This document shows positions 44,298-52,259 of a stretch of DNA of 64,000 nt, piece after piece. This DNA comes from Sinomonas terrae (GTDB lineage: Bacteria; Actinomycetota; Actinomycetes; Actinomycetales; Micrococcaceae). The DNA is taken from assembly GCF_022539255.1 (NCBI RefSeq), contig NZ_JAKZBV010000001.1, positions 1 through 64,000 of the forward strand, read 5' to 3'. The notes below the pieces were generated by a model. It saw only the letters and a list, made by a program, of their open reading frames with translations, did no database searches and had not been told where the DNA came from. Positions within the stretch are counted from its first letter, which is position 1; each line of letters opens with the position of its first letter. The position numbers and the translations under genes are program-made.

Positions 44298-44436
44298 ACC
44301 GAAAGGGGCGTGAGAAGGATTAGCTGTTCCCGAAAGGCCAAATGAGGGGAGTTGGCGCTCCCGAAAGGACCAAACGAGGGGGATATCTGTACCCGAAACG
44401 GCAAAAGAGGGGTGGTTTCTGTACCCGAAACGGGAG
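44298..44436 (-). repeat. Diverged 31-32-bp repeat array (inverted)
   Basis: Five CCGAAA cores at 44299, 44330, 44361, 44393 and 44425 (CCCGAAA in the last four) show the same motif on the minus strand (TTTCGGG) at 31-32-base spacing. One unit, with TTTCGGGAGCGCCAACTCC on the minus strand, clearly matches the forward unit TTTCGGGTACGCCAACTC; others differ in the middle. The array faces the forward array across about 70 bases. Confidence 0.9.
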
Positions 44437-44509
44437 GGGGTGGGGGCGAGTGTGAAGCGCCGTTACATGGCAGTTGCCGCGGTTAACCGGTTTCTAGAAA
44501 ACTGGCATC

Positions 44510-44640
44510 CAGAATCAAGAGTTCCGGTGACAAGCCCTGGCTGATCGGACGGCAACCCTCCTGCTGTAGTGGGGTGCTCCAGGTGAGGATTCGACGATGC
44601 CGGGTTCCGGCGTCGTAAGTATGGCGCCTGCGAGCCGCGG
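44510..44640 (+). ncRNA. SAM-IV riboswitch
   Basis: S-adenosylmethionine-sensing leader RNA. The core GACAAGCCCTGGCTG (44529-44543), then GGCAACCCTCC (44551-44561), GGGGTGCTCC (44571-44580) and AGGTGAGGATTC, follows the SAM-IV order. GAATC (44512-44516) pairs with GATTC (44588-44592) as the closing stem, and a strong hairpin ACGATGCCGG/CCGGCGTCGT (about 44594-44616) follows as in the class. It lies 24 bases upstream of the MHS transporter ATG. High SAM would be expected to shut the operon, as for sulfur starvation genes. Distinguished from SAM-I by the missing P4 region and by actinobacterial context. Confidence 0.85.
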
Positions 44641-44663
44641 TGCCGCGACCGAGAAAGACCACC

Positions 44664-45986
44664 ATGGCTACTCTGCTCCAGAGCGGGACCGTCCAGCTCG
44701 GCGAGACCCTGCGCGCCAAGCGGCGCGTCCTCTCCTCCGCATTCGTCGGGACCACGATCGAGTGGTACGACTTCTACCTCTACGGCACGGCGTCCGCACT
44801 CGTCTTCGGAAAGCAGTTCTTCCCGGGCGTGTCACCCGTCGTCGGCATCCTTGCCTCGTTCGCGACCTACGCCGTCGGCTTCATCGCCCGGCCGCTCGGC
44901 GGCGTCATCTCCGGCCACCTCGGCGACCGCATCGGGCGGAAGGCGCTGCTCGTGTGGTCGCTCCTCATCATGGGCGCGTCGTCGTTCTTCATCGGCCTCC
45001 TGCCGAACTACTCGGCCATCGGCCTGCTCGCCGTGGTCGGTCTCGTCACGCTCCGCCTCATCCAAGGCCTCTCCGCGGGAGCTGAGTGGGGTGGCTCCGC
45101 CCTCCTCTCGGTCGAGCACGCGCCGCCGGCCCGGCGCGGCCTCTTCGGATCGTTCACCCAAGTGGGTTCGGCGGCAGGGATGCTGCTCGCGACGGCGACC
45201 TTCGCCGTCATCCAAGGCGTGCTGACGTCCGAGCAGTTCCAGGCGTTCGGCTGGCGCATCCCGTTCCTGCTCTCCGGCGTGCTGGTGGCGATCGGGCTGT
45301 GGATCCGTCTCGGCGTCAAGGACGCGGAGGAGTTCACCGAGCTCCGCGAGAAGGAGCGCGTCGCGGAACACCCGGTCCGGCGGGCTCTGCGCGAGCATCC
45401 GCGTGGCATTTTCGTGACGATCGGCCTGCGCCTCGTCCAGCCCGCGCTCTACAGCCTCCTCACCGTCTACATGCTGGGCTACCTCAAGACCCGGCGCGGC
45501 GACACCGGCGAGGCCCTGACGGCCGTGCTCATCGTCTCCGCGGTCGGCCTCATCTCTGGACCGTTCTGGGGGTGGCTCTCCGACCGCATCGGCCGGCGCG
45601 GCATGGCTGTGGCGAGCGCGATCAGTATCGCCGTCTTCATCTGGCCGTTCTTCTGGTTCCTCGACCACGGCTCCCTCGCACTCCTCCCCATCGTGCTGCT
45701 GCTGCCCATGAACGTGCTGCATGACGCAATCTACGGACCGCAGGCGGCGTGGTTCGCCGAGCAGTTCCCGGTCGATCTCCGCTACAGCGGCGTCTCCTTC
45801 GGCTATCAGGCCGGCACGGTCCTCTCGGGCGGGATCACGCCGTTCGTCGCGGCGGCGCTGCTCGAGGCCGGAGGCGGCCAGCCGTGGCTCATCTGCGGCT
45901 TCTTCGTCCTGCTCGCGGCGCTCTCGACCGTTGCCGCGCTCGCTGCCAAGGACCCGGTTCGGACCGCTCGAAAGGAACTCCAGTGA
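44664..45986 (+). CDS. MFS transporter, metabolite:H+ symporter (MHS) family
   Basis: Twelve-helix proton symporter. The 440-residue product has the MHS hallmark TTIEWYDFYLYGTASAL in helix 1 and MFS motif A as GHLGDRIGRKALL, with RLIQGLSAGAEWGG and a second motif A-like loop WLSDRIGRRGMA. The ATG at 44664 is chosen over 44640, which lies in the riboswitch. The substrate is probably an organosulfur compound because the gene is under a SAM-IV riboswitch and overlaps a flavin monooxygenase gene; MHS carriers otherwise move citrate, ketoglutarate, proline or shikimate. Confidence 0.9.
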   Translation: MATLLQSGTVQLGETLRAKRRVLSSAFVGTTIEWYDFYLYGTASALVFGKQFFPGVSPVVGILASFATYAVGFIARPLGGVISGHLGDRIGRKALLVWSLLIMGASSFFIGLLPNYSAIGLLAVVGLVTLRLIQGLSAGAEWGGSALLSVEHAPPARRGLFGSFTQVGSAAGMLLATATFAVIQGVLTSEQFQAFGWRIPFLLSGVLVAIGLWIRLGVKDAEEFTELREKERVAEHPVRRALREHPRGIFVTIGLRLVQPALYSLLTVYMLGYLKTRRGDTGEALTAVLIVSAVGLISGPFWGWLSDRIGRRGMAVASAISIAVFIWPFFWFLDHGSLALLPIVLLLPMNVLHDAIYGPQAAWFAEQFPVDLRYSGVSFGYQAGTVLSGGITPFVAAALLEAGGGQPWLICGFFVLLAALSTVAALAAKDPVRTARKELQ

Positions 45987-47359
45987 CCAAGCCCCTGCTC
46001 CTCAACGCCTTCGAGATGCTCGTGCCGGTGCACCAGTCGCCCGGGCTCTGGCGCCATCCCGACTCGCAGGCCAGCCGGTTCGCCGAACTCGGCTACTGGA
46101 CGGACCTCGCTCGCACCCTCGAGGCCGGTGGGTTCCATGGCATCTTCTTCGCCGACGTGCTCGGCCAGTACGACGTCTATGGCGGCAGCGCCGACGAGGC
46201 CGTGCGCGGCGGAGTGCAGTATCCGACCCTGGACCCCCTGCTCATCGTCTCGGCGCTCGCCGCCGCAACGGAGCGGCTCGGCTTCGGTGTGACGGCCTCG
46301 GTCACGTACGAGCAGCCGTATCTCCTCGCCCGCAAGTTCGGCACGCTCGATCACCTCACGCAAGGCCGCATCGGCTGGAACATCGTGACCTCCTACCAGG
46401 AGTCAGCGGCGCGCAACCTCGGGCTCGGCCGCCAGCTCCCGCATGACGAGCGCTACGACCGCGCCGAGGAATTCATGGACGTCGTCTACAAGCTGTGGGA
46501 GGCATCGGCCGACGACGACGCGGTGCGGGCCGACGTCGAATCGAACGTTTTCGTCGACCCGGCTCGCGTACGCGGGATCGGGCACTCCGGCGCGGGCTAC
46601 AGCGTCCCCGGGCCCGCACTCGTCGGGCCCTCCCCGCAGAGGACGCCGTTGCTGTTCCAAGCGGGCGCTTCGTCCCGGGGCAAGGCGTTCGCGGCGAAGC
46701 ACGCGGAGGCGGTCTTCTTCTCGAGCTCGACGCCGGCCCAGGCACGGAAGTTCATCGAGGGGCTGTGCGCTGAGCTTTCGGCCGTGGGCCGGGCCGCCGA
46801 CTCGGTCAAGGTCTTCAACCTTGCAACGGTCATCGTCGCCGAGACGGATGAGGCCGCCGCGGCCAAGCTCGCCGAATACGAGTCCTACGTGGACACCGAC
46901 GCCGCCCTTGCGCTGTTCGCGGGCTGGACCGGCATCGACCTCTCGGGTCTCGACCAGGACGCTCCGCTCGAATACATCACGAGCGACGGCAACCAGTCCG
47001 CGCTCGCCCAGTTCACCACCCTCGATCCTGAACGAGAGTGGACCCTGCGCGAGGTCGCGAAGTTCGTCTCGATCGGCGGGAGGGGACCCGTGATCGTCGG
47101 TTCGCCGACAACGATCGCCGACGAGCTCGAGCGCTGGGTCGAGGAGGGCGGTGTGGACGGCTTCAACCTCACCTCCGCTGTGCGGCCGGCCGATCTGCTC
47201 GAGTTCGCACGCCTCGTCTCGCCCGAGCTGCGACGGCGTGGCCTGCTCGCCGACGCACCCGCGGGCGCGACCTTCCGGGAGACGATCCTGGGAGCCGGAC
47301 CACGCCTCGCGTCCGATCACCCGGGCTTGCGCGCGGCGGGGGTTGCCGCGGGGGTCTAG
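45983..47359 (+). CDS. LLM-class flavin-dependent monooxygenase (NtaA/SnaA/DmoA/DszA family)
   Basis: FMNH2-using monooxygenase. The 458-residue product starts KPLLLNAFEMLVPVHQSPGL and has ARTLEAGGFHGIFFADVLGQYDVYGG (given here in shape only: the Asp-Val-x-Gly-x-Tyr-Asp region), HLTQGRIGWNIVTS and GSPTTIADELERWVEEG, typical for the NTA/dimethylsulfide/dibenzothiophene-sulfone group. The GTG overlaps the transporter stop. With the SAM-IV riboswitch it probably cleaves a C-S compound to release sulfur. A flavin reductase is needed but not adjacent. Confidence 0.92.
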   Translation: MTKPLLLNAFEMLVPVHQSPGLWRHPDSQASRFAELGYWTDLARTLEAGGFHGIFFADVLGQYDVYGGSADEAVRGGVQYPTLDPLLIVSALAAATERLGFGVTASVTYEQPYLLARKFGTLDHLTQGRIGWNIVTSYQESAARNLGLGRQLPHDERYDRAEEFMDVVYKLWEASADDDAVRADVESNVFVDPARVRGIGHSGAGYSVPGPALVGPSPQRTPLLFQAGASSRGKAFAAKHAEAVFFSSSTPAQARKFIEGLCAELSAVGRAADSVKVFNLATVIVAETDEAAAAKLAEYESYVDTDAALALFAGWTGIDLSGLDQDAPLEYITSDGNQSALAQFTTLDPEREWTLREVAKFVSIGGRGPVIVGSPTTIADELERWVEEGGVDGFNLTSAVRPADLLEFARLVSPELRRRGLLADAPAGATFRETILGAGPRLASDHPGLRAAGVAAGV

Positions 47360-47360
47360 C

Positions 47361-48161
47361 TCATGAGCTCACCGACTTGCGCTCGTACACCGCGCGGGAC
47401 CAGAAGTAGCCGAGCGCGACGAACACCGCGCACCAGGCGAGTGACGCCAAGCCGTAGCGCGCGTCGGGCCCTTGCCCGGCGAGCAGGCTGCGGGTGGTTT
47501 CGATGAACGGGGTGAACGGCTGCGCGTCGGCGAACCATTGCAGCCACCCCGGCATCGAGGCCGTGGGTACGAAGCCGCTTCCGAGGAAGGGGAGGAGCGT
47601 GAAGATCATCGGAGTGTTGCTGGCACTCTCGACGGTCTTGCTGCTCATCCCCATCGCGACCGCCACCCAAGACACCGAATAGCAGACCAAGGCAAGGAAG
47701 GCGACGAGCACAAGCCACGCGAGCGGCCCGGCGCCGGGCCGCAGGCCCATGAGCAGCGCGACGCCCATGACGACGGCGAGGCACAGCAGCCCCTGGACGG
47801 TGTTGCCGAGGACGTGTCCGTTGAGGACAGCCGCCCGCGAGATCGCCATGGAGCGGAACCGCGCGACGATGCCTTCGGTCATGTCCTGAGCGATCCCGAT
47901 GGACGCACCGTTGGCGATCCCGGCAACGCCGATGAGGAGGATGCCGGGGACGACGTAGGCGAGGTACTCCTGGCTCGCACCTTGCCCGCCTCCGGGCAGC
48001 CCCGCGCCGAGCATGCCGCCGAAGACGTAGACGAACAGCAGCAGAAGCAGCACCGGGATCCCGATGACGAACACCGTGAGGCCCGGGTAGCGCAGCATGT
48101 GGAGCAGATTGCGGCGGAACATCGTCGCCGAATCGGCGGCGGTGGAAGCGATGGCGGTCAT
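47361..48161 (-). CDS. ABC-2 type transporter permease (DrrB-like)
   Basis: Membrane half of an ABC exporter. The 266-residue product has six predicted helices, a short cytoplasmic N-terminus with RRNLLHMLRYPGLT, and the ABC-2 signature region PFLGSGFVPTASMPGWLQWF with FTPFIETTRSLL. It overlaps the ATPase gene (ATGA at 48158-48161) and converges with the monooxygenase gene, one base between stops. DrrB-like pairs export amphipathic drugs or lipids; the true substrate is unknown. Confidence 0.93.
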   Translation of the reverse strand: MTAIASTAADSATMFRRNLLHMLRYPGLTVFVIGIPVLLLLLFVYVFGGMLGAGLPGGGQGASQEYLAYVVPGILLIGVAGIANGASIGIAQDMTEGIVARFRSMAISRAAVLNGHVLGNTVQGLLCLAVVMGVALLMGLRPGAGPLAWLVLVAFLALVCYSVSWVAVAMGMSSKTVESASNTPMIFTLLPFLGSGFVPTASMPGWLQWFADAQPFTPFIETTRSLLAGQGPDARYGLASLAWCAVFVALGYFWSRAVYERKSVSS

Positions 48162-49090
48162 TGTTCCTCCCCGGTGATGAAAGCGGTCGCGGACGCGGCT
48201 ACGGAGGTGGGCGCGGCGTCGTCGGACGACGACGGGCTGCCGGTGAGCGCGAAGAAGACGTCGTCGAGGCTCGGCGCGCGCAGGCTCACGCTCGCGGATC
48301 CGTCGCCGTCGATCGCGGCGAGCACGTCGCGGAGGCCGCCGACGGTCCCGTCAACCGGGATCTCGGGGCGCGCGGTGCCGTCGCGCTCGGTGACGATCAG
48401 GACCTCGGTGCCAACCCGCGCCTTGAGCTCGCTCGGGGTTCCCTCGCCAACGACGCGGCCGTGGTCGAGCACGACGACGCGGTCCGCAACGCGGTCGGCC
48501 TCCTCGAGGTACTGGGTTGTGAGGAAGATCGTCACCCCGTCGTCGAGGAGTTCGCGGACGATCTCCCACATGGTCTGCCGGCTGCGCGGGTCGAGGCCAG
48601 TGGTCGGCTCGTCGAGGAAGACGATCTGCGGCGTTCCGACGAGCGTCATGGCCAGGTCGAGGCGGCGCTTCATGCCGCCCGAGTAGGTCACGAGCGGCTT
48701 GCGCGCTGCGTCAGTGAGATCGAACCGTTCGAGCAGTTCCGCGACGCGGCGGCTTCCGGCGTGGGCGCCGAGGTGGCGTAGGTCTGCCATGAGCCGAAGG
48801 TTCTCCTCGCCAGTGAGCAGGCCGTCCACGGCCGCGAACTGGCCGGTGAGGCCGATCGCGGCCCGCACGCCGTGCGGGTCTCGATGAAGGTCGTGGCCGG
48901 CGATCGTAGCGGTCCCGGCGTCCGGCCGGACGAGGGTCGAGAGAATGTGGACCGCGGTCGTCTTGCCAGCGCCGTTGGGGCCGAGCAGGGCGAGGACGGT
49001 GCCCGGTGCGACGTCGAGGTCGACGCCGTCGAGGACGATCTGCTCGCGGTAGCGCTTGGTCAAGCCGCGGGCGGTGATGGCGGAGGTCAT
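48158..49090 (-). CDS. ABC transporter ATP-binding protein (DrrA-like)
   Basis: ATPase subunit of a drug/lipid exporter. The 310-residue product has Walker A GPNGAGKTT near residue 38, signature YSGGMKRRLDLA, Walker B IVFLDEPTTGLD and a DrrA-type C-terminal extension (about 225-310) that includes SLDDVFFALTG. The ATG at 49090 overlaps the DUF4097 stop, so the operon is tightly coupled. Confidence 0.95.
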   Translation of the reverse strand: MTSAITARGLTKRYREQIVLDGVDLDVAPGTVLALLGPNGAGKTTAVHILSTLVRPDAGTATIAGHDLHRDPHGVRAAIGLTGQFAAVDGLLTGEENLRLMADLRHLGAHAGSRRVAELLERFDLTDAARKPLVTYSGGMKRRLDLAMTLVGTPQIVFLDEPTTGLDPRSRQTMWEIVRELLDDGVTIFLTTQYLEEADRVADRVVVLDHGRVVGEGTPSELKARVGTEVLIVTERDGTARPEIPVDGTVGGLRDVLAAIDGDGSASVSLRAPSLDDVFFALTGSPSSSDDAAPTSVAASATAFITGEEQ

Positions 49091-49953
49091 GATGTGGCTT
49101 CCCTTCTGGTGCCGACGCCGGCGCGGCGGACGCTGACGTCCGCCCAGTTGGAGCGAAGGCGCAATTCGACCGTGCGGCCGCTCGTCGCGGCCTCGGGATC
49201 GGGGGTCAGTTCATTGCGCACGGTGCCGTGCAGGGAAGACGCATCCAGCCACGCGGCTAGGCCAGCGGGCACGCCGACCTCGACCTCGGCATAGCCGTTC
49301 TCGATCCGGATCGAGCCGCCCGTCACCTCCCGCACGCGGATGGCGCCGTGCGCGCTCTTGGCGGTGACGTCGTCGAGCGCGCGCTCGATGGTGAGGGGGC
49401 CGGACGTGGTGACTTCGACAGGACCGCCGGTGGTGCCCAGGTCGATCGTGCCGTGCGAGCCGCGTACGCGTGCCTCGCCGTCGATCCGGCCGATCCGGAC
49501 CTGGCCGTGGCCGAGGTTCGCGTCGAGGCGGCCGGCGACGCGGTCGATGTCCACCGTGCCGTACGGCGAGACGAGGACCAGGCCGCGAATGGTGTCACCG
49601 GTGACCGTACCGTACTTCGCCGTGATGCTGCTTTCCCCGAGCTCGCCGCGCGTCCGCACAGAGCCGTACGCATTGTCGACGTCGACCCGGGAGCCGCTCG
49701 GAAGCTCCACGCGGACGTCCACCGAGTCGCTCGGTCCGAACAGGTTGCGTCGGCGCGGGACGCGAAGGCGCAGCCGGCCGCCGTCGAACGCAATGGTGGC
49801 CTCGCCCGCGAGGGAGACATCTCCGTTGCGGCCGGGGTTGGTCGGGACAACCTCAGCGAATACCTCGCTGCGGTCGGAGGCGAGCACTTCGACGTGGCCG
49901 ACGCCGAGGTCGATGACGGCCTCGATGGGGCCGTCGGTGTTGTAGCTGGGCAT
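49087..49953 (-). CDS. DUF4097 beta-strand repeat protein
   Basis: A 288-residue protein made of repeated short beta strands, with recurrent units such as VDVDNAYGSVRTRGELG, ITAKYGTVTGDTI and IDLGTTGGPVEVTTSGP, the DUF4097 (putative adhesin) beta-solenoid pattern. It has no signal peptide, so it is likely cytoplasmic here. In actinobacteria it often accompanies DrrAB-type ABC pairs and a small DNA-binding protein, as here. A good AGGAG precedes the ATG. Function is unknown. Confidence 0.9.
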   Translation of the reverse strand: MPSYNTDGPIEAVIDLGVGHVEVLASDRSEVFAEVVPTNPGRNGDVSLAGEATIAFDGGRLRLRVPRRRNLFGPSDSVDVRVELPSGSRVDVDNAYGSVRTRGELGESSITAKYGTVTGDTIRGLVLVSPYGTVDIDRVAGRLDANLGHGQVRIGRIDGEARVRGSHGTIDLGTTGGPVEVTTSGPLTIERALDDVTAKSAHGAIRVREVTGGSIRIENGYAEVEVGVPAGLAAWLDASSLHGTVRNELTPDPEAATSGRTVELRLRSNWADVSVRRAGVGTRREATS

Positions 49954-50044
49954 AGTGATCTCCTAAGGGCCGCCCTGCTTTGGGTTTTGGGGCAGGACGG
50001 ATTAGTCCCGCGGGGGGCGGGACGGCGAGTGGTGTCTGGTTGGG

Positions 50045-50581
50045 CTAGCGGACCCAGCCCGTGAAGCTGTCGCCGGAGCGCGACTCCCGCTGGGCGGTTC
50101 GCCGGGGCTTCGGCTCGAGGGCGGCCGCGATCGCGCGGACCAGCCAAGCGTTGAGGGAGATGCCGTCCTGCGCGGCGGCCCGTTCTACGCGGGCCTTCAG
50201 CTGATCGGGCAGGCGCAGGGTGGTGCGGGAGGTGACGGTGTCATCGAGGGCGTCGGCGCTCGCCGAGCTGTCCTCGTTCCCCGTCTCCACTGGCGCGGCG
50301 GGCGCAAGTGGTGTGGGCGCGTCCGTGAACTCGGTGGCCGGCGGGGCTGAAACTACGAATTCCGGGTCGCGACCCCGGAGACGCACATCGACCGATCCGG
50401 GGGCGAGCTCACGGGTGATCTCGCTCGCGGCGTCGCTGAGTGCCTCCAGCAACGCCAGCCGAGCGGCCGAATCAAGTGCGAGACTCAGCTGCTCGGCAAG
50501 TCCCCGCGCTTCCTCTCCGGCTGCCTCGGCGGAAACGGCGAGCTGGGAGCGGAGGTCGGCGACATAACGATCGAGATCCAT
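50045..50581 (-). CDS. Ribbon-helix-helix (HicB-like) regulator
   Basis: A 178-residue protein: N-terminal helical segment (about 1-60, DLDRYVADLRSQLAVSAEAA), an acidic/Ala-rich middle and a C-terminal RHH DNA-binding unit (TTLRLPDQLKARVERAAAQD then ISLNAWLVRAIA), followed by a basic tail. It is the first gene of an operon with DUF4097 and the ABC exporter. A perfect 17-base palindrome 12 bases upstream of its ATG is a likely own operator. No toxin partner is adjacent, so it is a regulator rather than an antitoxin. Confidence 0.88.
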   Translation of the reverse strand: MDLDRYVADLRSQLAVSAEAAGEEARGLAEQLSLALDSAARLALLEALSDAASEITRELAPGSVDVRLRGRDPEFVVSAPPATEFTDAPTPLAPAAPVETGNEDSSASADALDDTVTSRTTLRLPDQLKARVERAAAQDGISLNAWLVRAIAAALEPKPRRTAQRESRSGDSFTGWVR

Positions 50582-50592
50582 GACGCCATCAT

Positions 50593-50609
50593 GACACCAC
50601 TATGGTGTC
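50593..50609. promoter_or_regulatory. Candidate RHH operator
   Basis: Perfect palindrome GACACCA-CTA-TGGTGTC just upstream of the RHH gene, with an extra half-site TGGTGTC at 50624-50630. It has the same 7-3-7 layout and nearly the same half-site as the operator of the RHH-Doc module at 52028. Confidence 0.6.
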
Positions 50610-50652
50610 GCGCGCAAGAGGTCTGGTGTCACTCTTGCGTTGCGACGTCACG

Positions 50653-50676
50653 TCCGCAGGGTGCGCACCCTGCGGA
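50653..50676. repeat. 24-bp perfect palindrome
   Basis: TCCGCAGGGTGC followed directly by its reverse complement GCACCCTGCGGA. It lies between the RHH start and the RidA stop (both genes on the minus strand), so it may end the RidA transcript, though no T tract follows. Confidence 0.7.
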
Positions 50677-50705
50677 GGTGACGGCGCGAGCAGCGACCCC
50701 CACCT

Positions 50706-51215
50706 TCAGCCCTCTTGCAGCGGGCGGGCCGAGACGATCAAGCTCACCTCGACTACTGCCCCACCGGGGAGGCTTGAGACACCGACCGCTGCGCGTGAGG
50801 GGCGTCCCCGCTCTCCGAAGACGCCGATCAGCTCTTCTGAGGCCGCGTCCAGGACTCGCGGGTGGTCCTCGAACTCGGGGCTGGCCGCGACGTAGCCGGT
50901 CATCTGCACGACCCGTTCGATTCTGTCCAGACCTCCCAGATGGTGATTGAGGCTGGCCAAGCAGTTGCGGACGGCAGTCCGGGCGCACTCTCGCGCGTCC
51001 TCGAGGCTGGGCGCGCCGTCCGTCCCGATGGGCCCCGTGAAGTCGAGCGCGCCTTGGATGGCGTGAGTGTGGCCGGACGTGAAGAGGAGCGGGCCAGCTT
51101 CGGTGACAGGGGCGTACCTGCCGGCGGGCTTCGGGGCCGGCGGAAGGGTCTTGGCGTAGGCCTCCAGTTGGGCGAACCCTTGAGAGCCGGGCTGCGGGAT
51201 TTGAGCTTGGGTCAC
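50706..51215 (-). CDS. RidA family protein
   Basis: Member of the RidA/YjgF family, which hydrolyses reactive enamines/imines or acts in catabolic deamination. The 169-residue product belongs to the longer (about 155-170) subgroup: LLFTSGHTHAIQGALDFTGP, RTAVRNCLASLNHHLGGLDR and SRAAVGVSSLPGGAVVEVSL, with Arg in the SRAAVG position. The GTG at 51215 follows AAGGAG. It is divergent from the racemase-family gene, and a GntR-type operator lies in the gap, so it belongs to the catabolic regulon. Confidence 0.92.
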   Translation of the reverse strand: MTQAQIPQPGSQGFAQLEAYAKTLPPAPKPAGRYAPVTEAGPLLFTSGHTHAIQGALDFTGPIGTDGAPSLEDARECARTAVRNCLASLNHHLGGLDRIERVVQMTGYVAASPEFEDHPRVLDAASEELIGVFGERGRPSRAAVGVSSLPGGAVVEVSLIVSARPLQEG

Positions 51216-51238
51216 GGAATTCTCCTTCTGCTCTGATT

Positions 51239-51250
51239 ATTGTTGACGAT
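51239..51250. promoter_or_regulatory. GntR operator copy A
   Basis: ATTGTTGACGAT, one base from the inverted repeat ATTGTnnACAAT, within TGATTATTGTTGACGATCA. It lies between the divergent RidA gene and the first racemase-family gene; TTGACG within it could be a -35 element. Confidence 0.75.
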
Positions 51251-51258
51251 CAGACATT

Positions 51259-52029
51259 ATGGGAAGATGGAGTGTGACCAGCGCAACAGACTTTGATCCA
51301 GAGGGCCCCGGAATCCAGCGATTCCTCGGAGTCGTCAGCCCCTACGACATGGCCCTCGACCGCGAACTGTGGCGATGGATGCCGAACGAGGTGACGCTGG
51401 CGTTTGCTCGGACCCCTTTCCATCCCCTCGTCGTCGACGCAACCATGGCGGCCACGATCGGAGACGACGAGGAGATCCGGCCCACGGCGAGATGCCTCAA
51501 AGCCATCTCGCCCGAGGCGGCCGTCTACGCATGCACCTCGGGAAGCTTCGTGAACGGGGTTGAGGGAGCGGCCAGGATCTCCAGGGCCGTCTCAGAGGAG
51601 CTCGAGGCGCCAGCAGTGAGCACATCCGAGGCCCTCATCGAGGCCCTCGACCTATTCGGGATAACACGCCTCGCGATCGCGACCCCCTACGTGCCGGAGC
51701 TCACGGCCCGCCTCGAGGACTTCCTGGCCGAAGGAGGCCGGGCGGTGACAGGCTGCGAGGGTCTAGGCCTCGACAAATTCATCTGGCACGTCCCTTACCG
51801 GGTAACTGCCGATCTCGTCCGCCAAGCAGACTCCCCTGCGGCGGAAGCCGTGTTCGTTGCCTGCACCAACCTGCCGACCTTCGACATCATCGAGCCCCTT
51901 GAGCGGGAGCTCGGAAAGCCGGTCATCACGGCGAATCAGGTGACGGCGTGGGCTGGCCTCCGTCGGCTGGGCCTGTCGCTTCCGGGCGGCGCCCGACTCG
52001 CGGAGGCGAGCCGGAGCCTCGCGGCCTGA
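51259..52029 (+). CDS. Asp/Glu racemase superfamily protein (maleate isomerase / arylmalonate decarboxylase type)
   Basis: A 256-residue enzyme with both catalytic cysteine positions of the superfamily: Cys92 in YACTSGSFVNG and Cys202 in VACTNLPTFD, plus the conserved ending VITANQVTAWAGLRRLG. Two cysteines fit maleate isomerase or a racemase; a decarboxylase needs one. GTG at 51274, 5 codons in, is an alternative start with a purine tract before it. The second family member at 52690 lies across the inserted toxin-antitoxin module. Substrate is unknown but likely a small dicarboxylic acid or related compound. Confidence 0.85.
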   Translation: MGRWSVTSATDFDPEGPGIQRFLGVVSPYDMALDRELWRWMPNEVTLAFARTPFHPLVVDATMAATIGDDEEIRPTARCLKAISPEAAVYACTSGSFVNGVEGAARISRAVSEELEAPAVSTSEALIEALDLFGITRLAIATPYVPELTARLEDFLAEGGRAVTGCEGLGLDKFIWHVPYRVTADLVRQADSPAAEAVFVACTNLPTFDIIEPLERELGKPVITANQVTAWAGLRRLGLSLPGGARLAEASRSLAA

Positions 52030-52046
52030 TACCAGCTTGGTATCAT
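52028..52046 (+). promoter_or_regulatory. Operator and leaderless promoter of the RHH-Doc module
   Basis: Perfect palindrome GATACCA-GCT-TGGTATC (52028-52044) overlapping a -10-like TATCAT (52041-52046). The A of the antitoxin ATG is 7 bases downstream, so a leaderless transcript is likely. It would be repressed by its own RHH antitoxin. Confidence 0.7.
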
Positions 52047-52052
52047 CAGGCT

Positions 52053-52259
52053 ATGGCCATGACACTCAGACTCCCCGAGGACCTCGACCGAGAACTGGAC
52101 CGGCTAGCTGTCGAGAACCACACGTCCAAGAGCGCGCTCATGGTCGAGGCCGTGCGTCAGCTCATCCAGCGCAACCGCCGTGAGGCCCTGATCGAGCAGG
52201 GATTCCAGTTCGCCCTCTCCCACGACCGAGAGGCGCTCCAGCGTCTGGCTGACGCATGA
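52053..52259 (+). CDS. Ribbon-helix-helix antitoxin
   Basis: A 68-residue antitoxin: MAMTLRLPEDLDRELDRLAV, then HTSKSALMVEAVRQLIQRN, a MetJ/Arc-type RHH fold in the first 45 residues and a C-terminal helix (EQGFQFALSHDREALQRL) expected to bind the toxin. The stop overlaps the toxin ATG (ATGA at 52256-52259). The operator immediately upstream supports autoregulation. Confidence 0.9.
   Translation: MAMTLRLPEDLDRELDRLAVENHTSKSALMVEAVRQLIQRNRREALIEQGFQFALSHDREALQRLADA

Noticed and set aside
44510..44640. SAM-I riboswitch
   Set aside because: The core lacks the SAM-I P4 arrangement and follows SAM-IV spacing with a downstream P5-type hairpin, as in actinobacteria.
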